Of a stretch of 64,000 nucleotides of DNA, positions 61,270 to 64,000 are shown piece after piece (positions within the stretch are counted from its first letter, which is position 1; the number at the start of each line of letters is the position of its first letter). The DNA is from Antedon mediterranea (taxonomy: Eukaryota > Echinodermata > Crinoidea > Comatulida > Antedonidae): contig NC_092676.1 of NCBI RefSeq assembly GCF_964355755.1, forward strand, positions 23,046,288 to 23,110,287. Direction: 5' to 3'. The notes below the pieces were generated by a model that saw only the letters and a list, made by a program, of their open reading frames with translations, was not told the DNA's origin and ran no database searches. Both the position numbers and the translations under genes were made by a program.

Positions 61270-63216
61270 GTAGATGTCCACTAAAGCACATTTATATCCT
61301 TGACACACTATCCCTTGTTTAAATAGATGTAATATTTTATATGGCAGGGTTTTCTTATTAAATCACCTTAAATAATTAGCCTCTGTTAGTTTTGATCAAA
61401 TGTTTAATATACATGTTTGATTACAGATTGCACTCATAATACCCTTTTATAAATATAAACAGGAATGTTATGTATTTTTAGGTTATAGTTTATTTGGGAG
61501 AAGGAAGTTGTGGTATTTGTCGTCCACACCTGTGCGCAATTAAGCCCAGTAGGCAGGTTATTCCCCATTTACATTGCTCTAGCTGAATATTTAAAAAATC
61601 ACATTCTTCGGGTGGTTTTTATTTTAAAATGTTTACCACAGTACGGACGTGAAATATTATATGTTGAAAGTTCTTAATAAATTGCTATTAGGTGGACCGT
61701 GTTTGCATGCATTAAATAGCATTCATATTATTGTAATTAAGCCTGTATTCAGATTATAGAATTAATTTACGATAGTATACATTTTAAAGGTTTTAGCATA
61801 AATTAGTTGTAGTTTACAGAGTGATTTAATTCAGTGTGATAAAGATGCCATCACACTAATCCAACTGTCTAGACAAGTATGCAACTTGTGCGTTTATAAA
61901 GTACATTTCAATCATGTCGACGCTATGTTGTGGAAATTATGAAGAGGGGGATGGGGGGGGGGGTCTTTTTTCGTTACTTTTTACAAGTATAAATACATTA
62001 TTATAATTGTTATTTTTATTTCTCTCTTAAAAAGAGTGTGATAATCCTAGTTTCTCGGCCCTATTATTCTCTGTACTAATTTCCTAGACTATCCCCGCAC
62101 TTTTCCCTTTCACCATCTCCTTTCAATTCTCCTTCCTTTATTCATAGATGTATTCCCTGATTCTGGGACTGGATATTCCCCATTTACAGTACCTAGTAAA
62201 ATATGCCAGTGTTTTTTTATTTGTTGATTTTTAAGGTAAAATTAAGAATCACAAAACGGGAAGAATTTTTTGATTATTAAAATGTAAAGTTAATCTTTGT
62301 AAGTTTTTGATAATGGTATATTGGTGCTTATCACTGTTTTTTTAAACATTATACTTAAGTGTGAATTAGTTGGTTAATAACTACAAATAGCATAGTACTG
62401 TAACACATATTTTAGTGATTCACATGGCTCACAAGCTGGACTATATAAACACCTTGCTTTAATATACAATTTCTTAATCTAGATTTAAGGCATGTGATAA
62501 TATATTTTGTTGGGTAGAATGGTATTATAGTTTGTTCACTAGTAGTTTAGTAATGTTTACTTTCATCTAGATTAAAAGTTCAGACACATTTAAACACATA
62601 TCAATGCAAAAGCTGAGGTCTTTGCATAGTTAAAATAGTTCCCAAAGTGACCAAATTCCTGTACACAGTAGAACAATTTATGCTATATTCGGCATGTTAT
62701 GCTTAATCGTATTGATATAAATTTTATATTCTTTATAATATATTGACATAAAATTTAAATATAAGAAAAAATATTTACCACAGAAAATGATTTTGCATAC
62801 ATTTTTAATAGTATTCATAAAATGTAATTCCATAAATTAGTAGAAATTTTGAAAGTTTTGTTTTATTATTAGAATTTAATTCTTATTTTGTAGAAATACA
62901 TCACCTTTAAAACCCAAGTTAGATAAACATTTAAATGTACCCGTAGTTTATATTGTAGTATTGTTTGTATGTTTTACCATGTACTATATAATTTTAACTA
63001 TTAATTTGCATGGCTAACGATATTGACGTTTAGTCCAGGGAATACGGATATTATGGACATCTTGAGATACGACCATTTATTATGGAATTGACAAAAAAAT
63101 TGAAATCAACTAATAAATTGTCCTCATAAAATATATATGTTGTTTTGTTTCATTGTTTTCAGAAGAATGAAAGCATGTGATTCTTGTATATTTTATTGTC
63201 GCTTATGGCATTATCT

Positions 63217-63316
63217 CTCCAGTATCACAGAGAATTCCATGATACAGTGTTACATGTCTATCACATCTCCAGTATCATAGGCAATTCCATGATACAGTGT
63301 TACATGTCAATCGCAT
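63217..63316 (+). repeat. Tandem repeat, 50-bp period, two copies
   Basis: Both units share CTCCAGTATCA, GAATTCCATGATACAGTG/CAATTCCATGATACAGTG and TTACATGTC in register at exactly 50 bases. Each unit contains an inverted pair (GTATCAT and ATGATAC), so each can form a hairpin. Confidence 0.7.
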
Positions 63317-64000
63317 CCTTGTATCGTTGAAGCTGGAATAGGTTTGAGCACCATTACCGAGGTATGCTGTCCATAAAATTAATGAATGTAATATTAAAAA
63401 CAGAATCATATGTTTGGTTGACCATAGGCTGGTTATTTCTGGTTTTCACGCTGCTGCTCTAGCCCGCTACGTCACACGAGATGACTCATTCATTAGATGA
63501 AATCAAGCAGCTTTATTGTACTACACTTTGACATTTTTGTTAAAATGGAAACTCCACTATAATTTATTGGTACCACCTGTTGAATCCAAAAACGGCTGAG
63601 AAAAGAGTCTAACGACAAATCCCAAAGCATTCTGGTATTTATGAGTTTCATGATATAATTCGCTGTCAGATAATCATTGAATTATTATCAAAACAGTCCA
63701 TTGAAGTTTTTGTTTGTAATAGGATACTTGAAGTATCTAGGCATGATGAAGTGACCCCCAGACTTGACCTTAGCAATAACAATAAGCGAGCAGCGTTTTT
63801 TGTAAGAAATATTCTTGTTTAGAACTATATTTACAAAAAAAAAATTAGACAAAAATGTCAAAAATTGAAATGATTATAAATAGCACCCTCTATTTATATC
63901 AATAGCAGCCAGGTCTAACAGTACACCACCACTACACTGAATTCAGTATGTTGGAAGAAATAAACAGTTTTTATTTTGGCTCACTGCTGTTGCCTTATTT

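Larger units (their letters stand above)
59834..64000. other. CLIC 3' flank, gene-free
   Basis: Apart from the CLIC 3' UTR (extent unknown), the 4.2 kb contains hairpin elements (60663-60728, 60913-61269), a tandem repeat (63217-63316) and a G-rich run near 61945-61962 (five G, AT, then about a dozen G). No open frame beyond chance length and no RNA gene was recognised. Confidence 0.55.

Overview
This is a 64 kb piece of an AT-rich animal (metazoan) nuclear genome. It carries five spliced or single-exon protein genes with canonical GT/AG introns, separated by long repeat-rich non-coding stretches. The gene repertoire (tailless/TLX nuclear receptor, CLIC, LSM10, AFG1L and a FANCG-like protein), the intron-rich structure, many short inverted-repeat elements and tRNA-derived SINEs, and a striking excess of the octamer TAGGCCTA suggest a marine invertebrate deuterostome. 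An echinoderm is the best guess from general impression of such genomes; the species cannot be fixed from the sequence alone.

Layout. 219-6994 (+): the last eight exons of AFG1L, a mitochondrial AAA-type ATPase, with its 5' exons beyond the left edge. Its last intron holds a 3.5 kb giant inverted repeat (2922-6411) built from two opposed copies of the 3' part of a transposon-like gene, with a SINE in the spacer, the whole inserted into a small MITE. 6995-14716: gene-free. 14717-24203 (-): the complete coding region of NR2E1/TLX in six exons, tail-to-tail with AFG1L, with a CCAAT-rich putative promoter at about 24.5 kb. 24.7-38.8 kb: a 14 kb gene desert holding MITEs, a decayed LINE end and palindromes. 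38862-39326 (-): LSM10, a single-exon U7 snRNP Sm-like protein with an unusual RG-rich tail. 40551-48890 (+): a 14-exon FANCG-like gene, divergent from LSM10. 49625-59833 (+): a five-exon chloride intracellular channel (CLIC) gene with an 8 kb first intron. 59834-64000: gene-free, with several hairpin and tandem-repeat elements.

The genes do not form a pathway. AFG1L acts in mitochondrial protein quality control, TLX in transcriptional repression in neural progenitors, LSM10 in histone pre-mRNA 3' processing, FANCG in DNA crosslink repair, and CLIC in redox and membrane biology. The divergent LSM10/FANCG pair, 1.2 kb apart, is the only arrangement hinting at shared regulation.

The most notable observations are the giant palindrome, the invertebrate FANCG homologue, the RG-tailed LSM10, about 30 dispersed copies of TAGGCCTA in the middle of the window, and several apparently unnamed short inverted-repeat elements. 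No prokaryotic-type system, CRISPR array, tRNA or rRNA gene was found.
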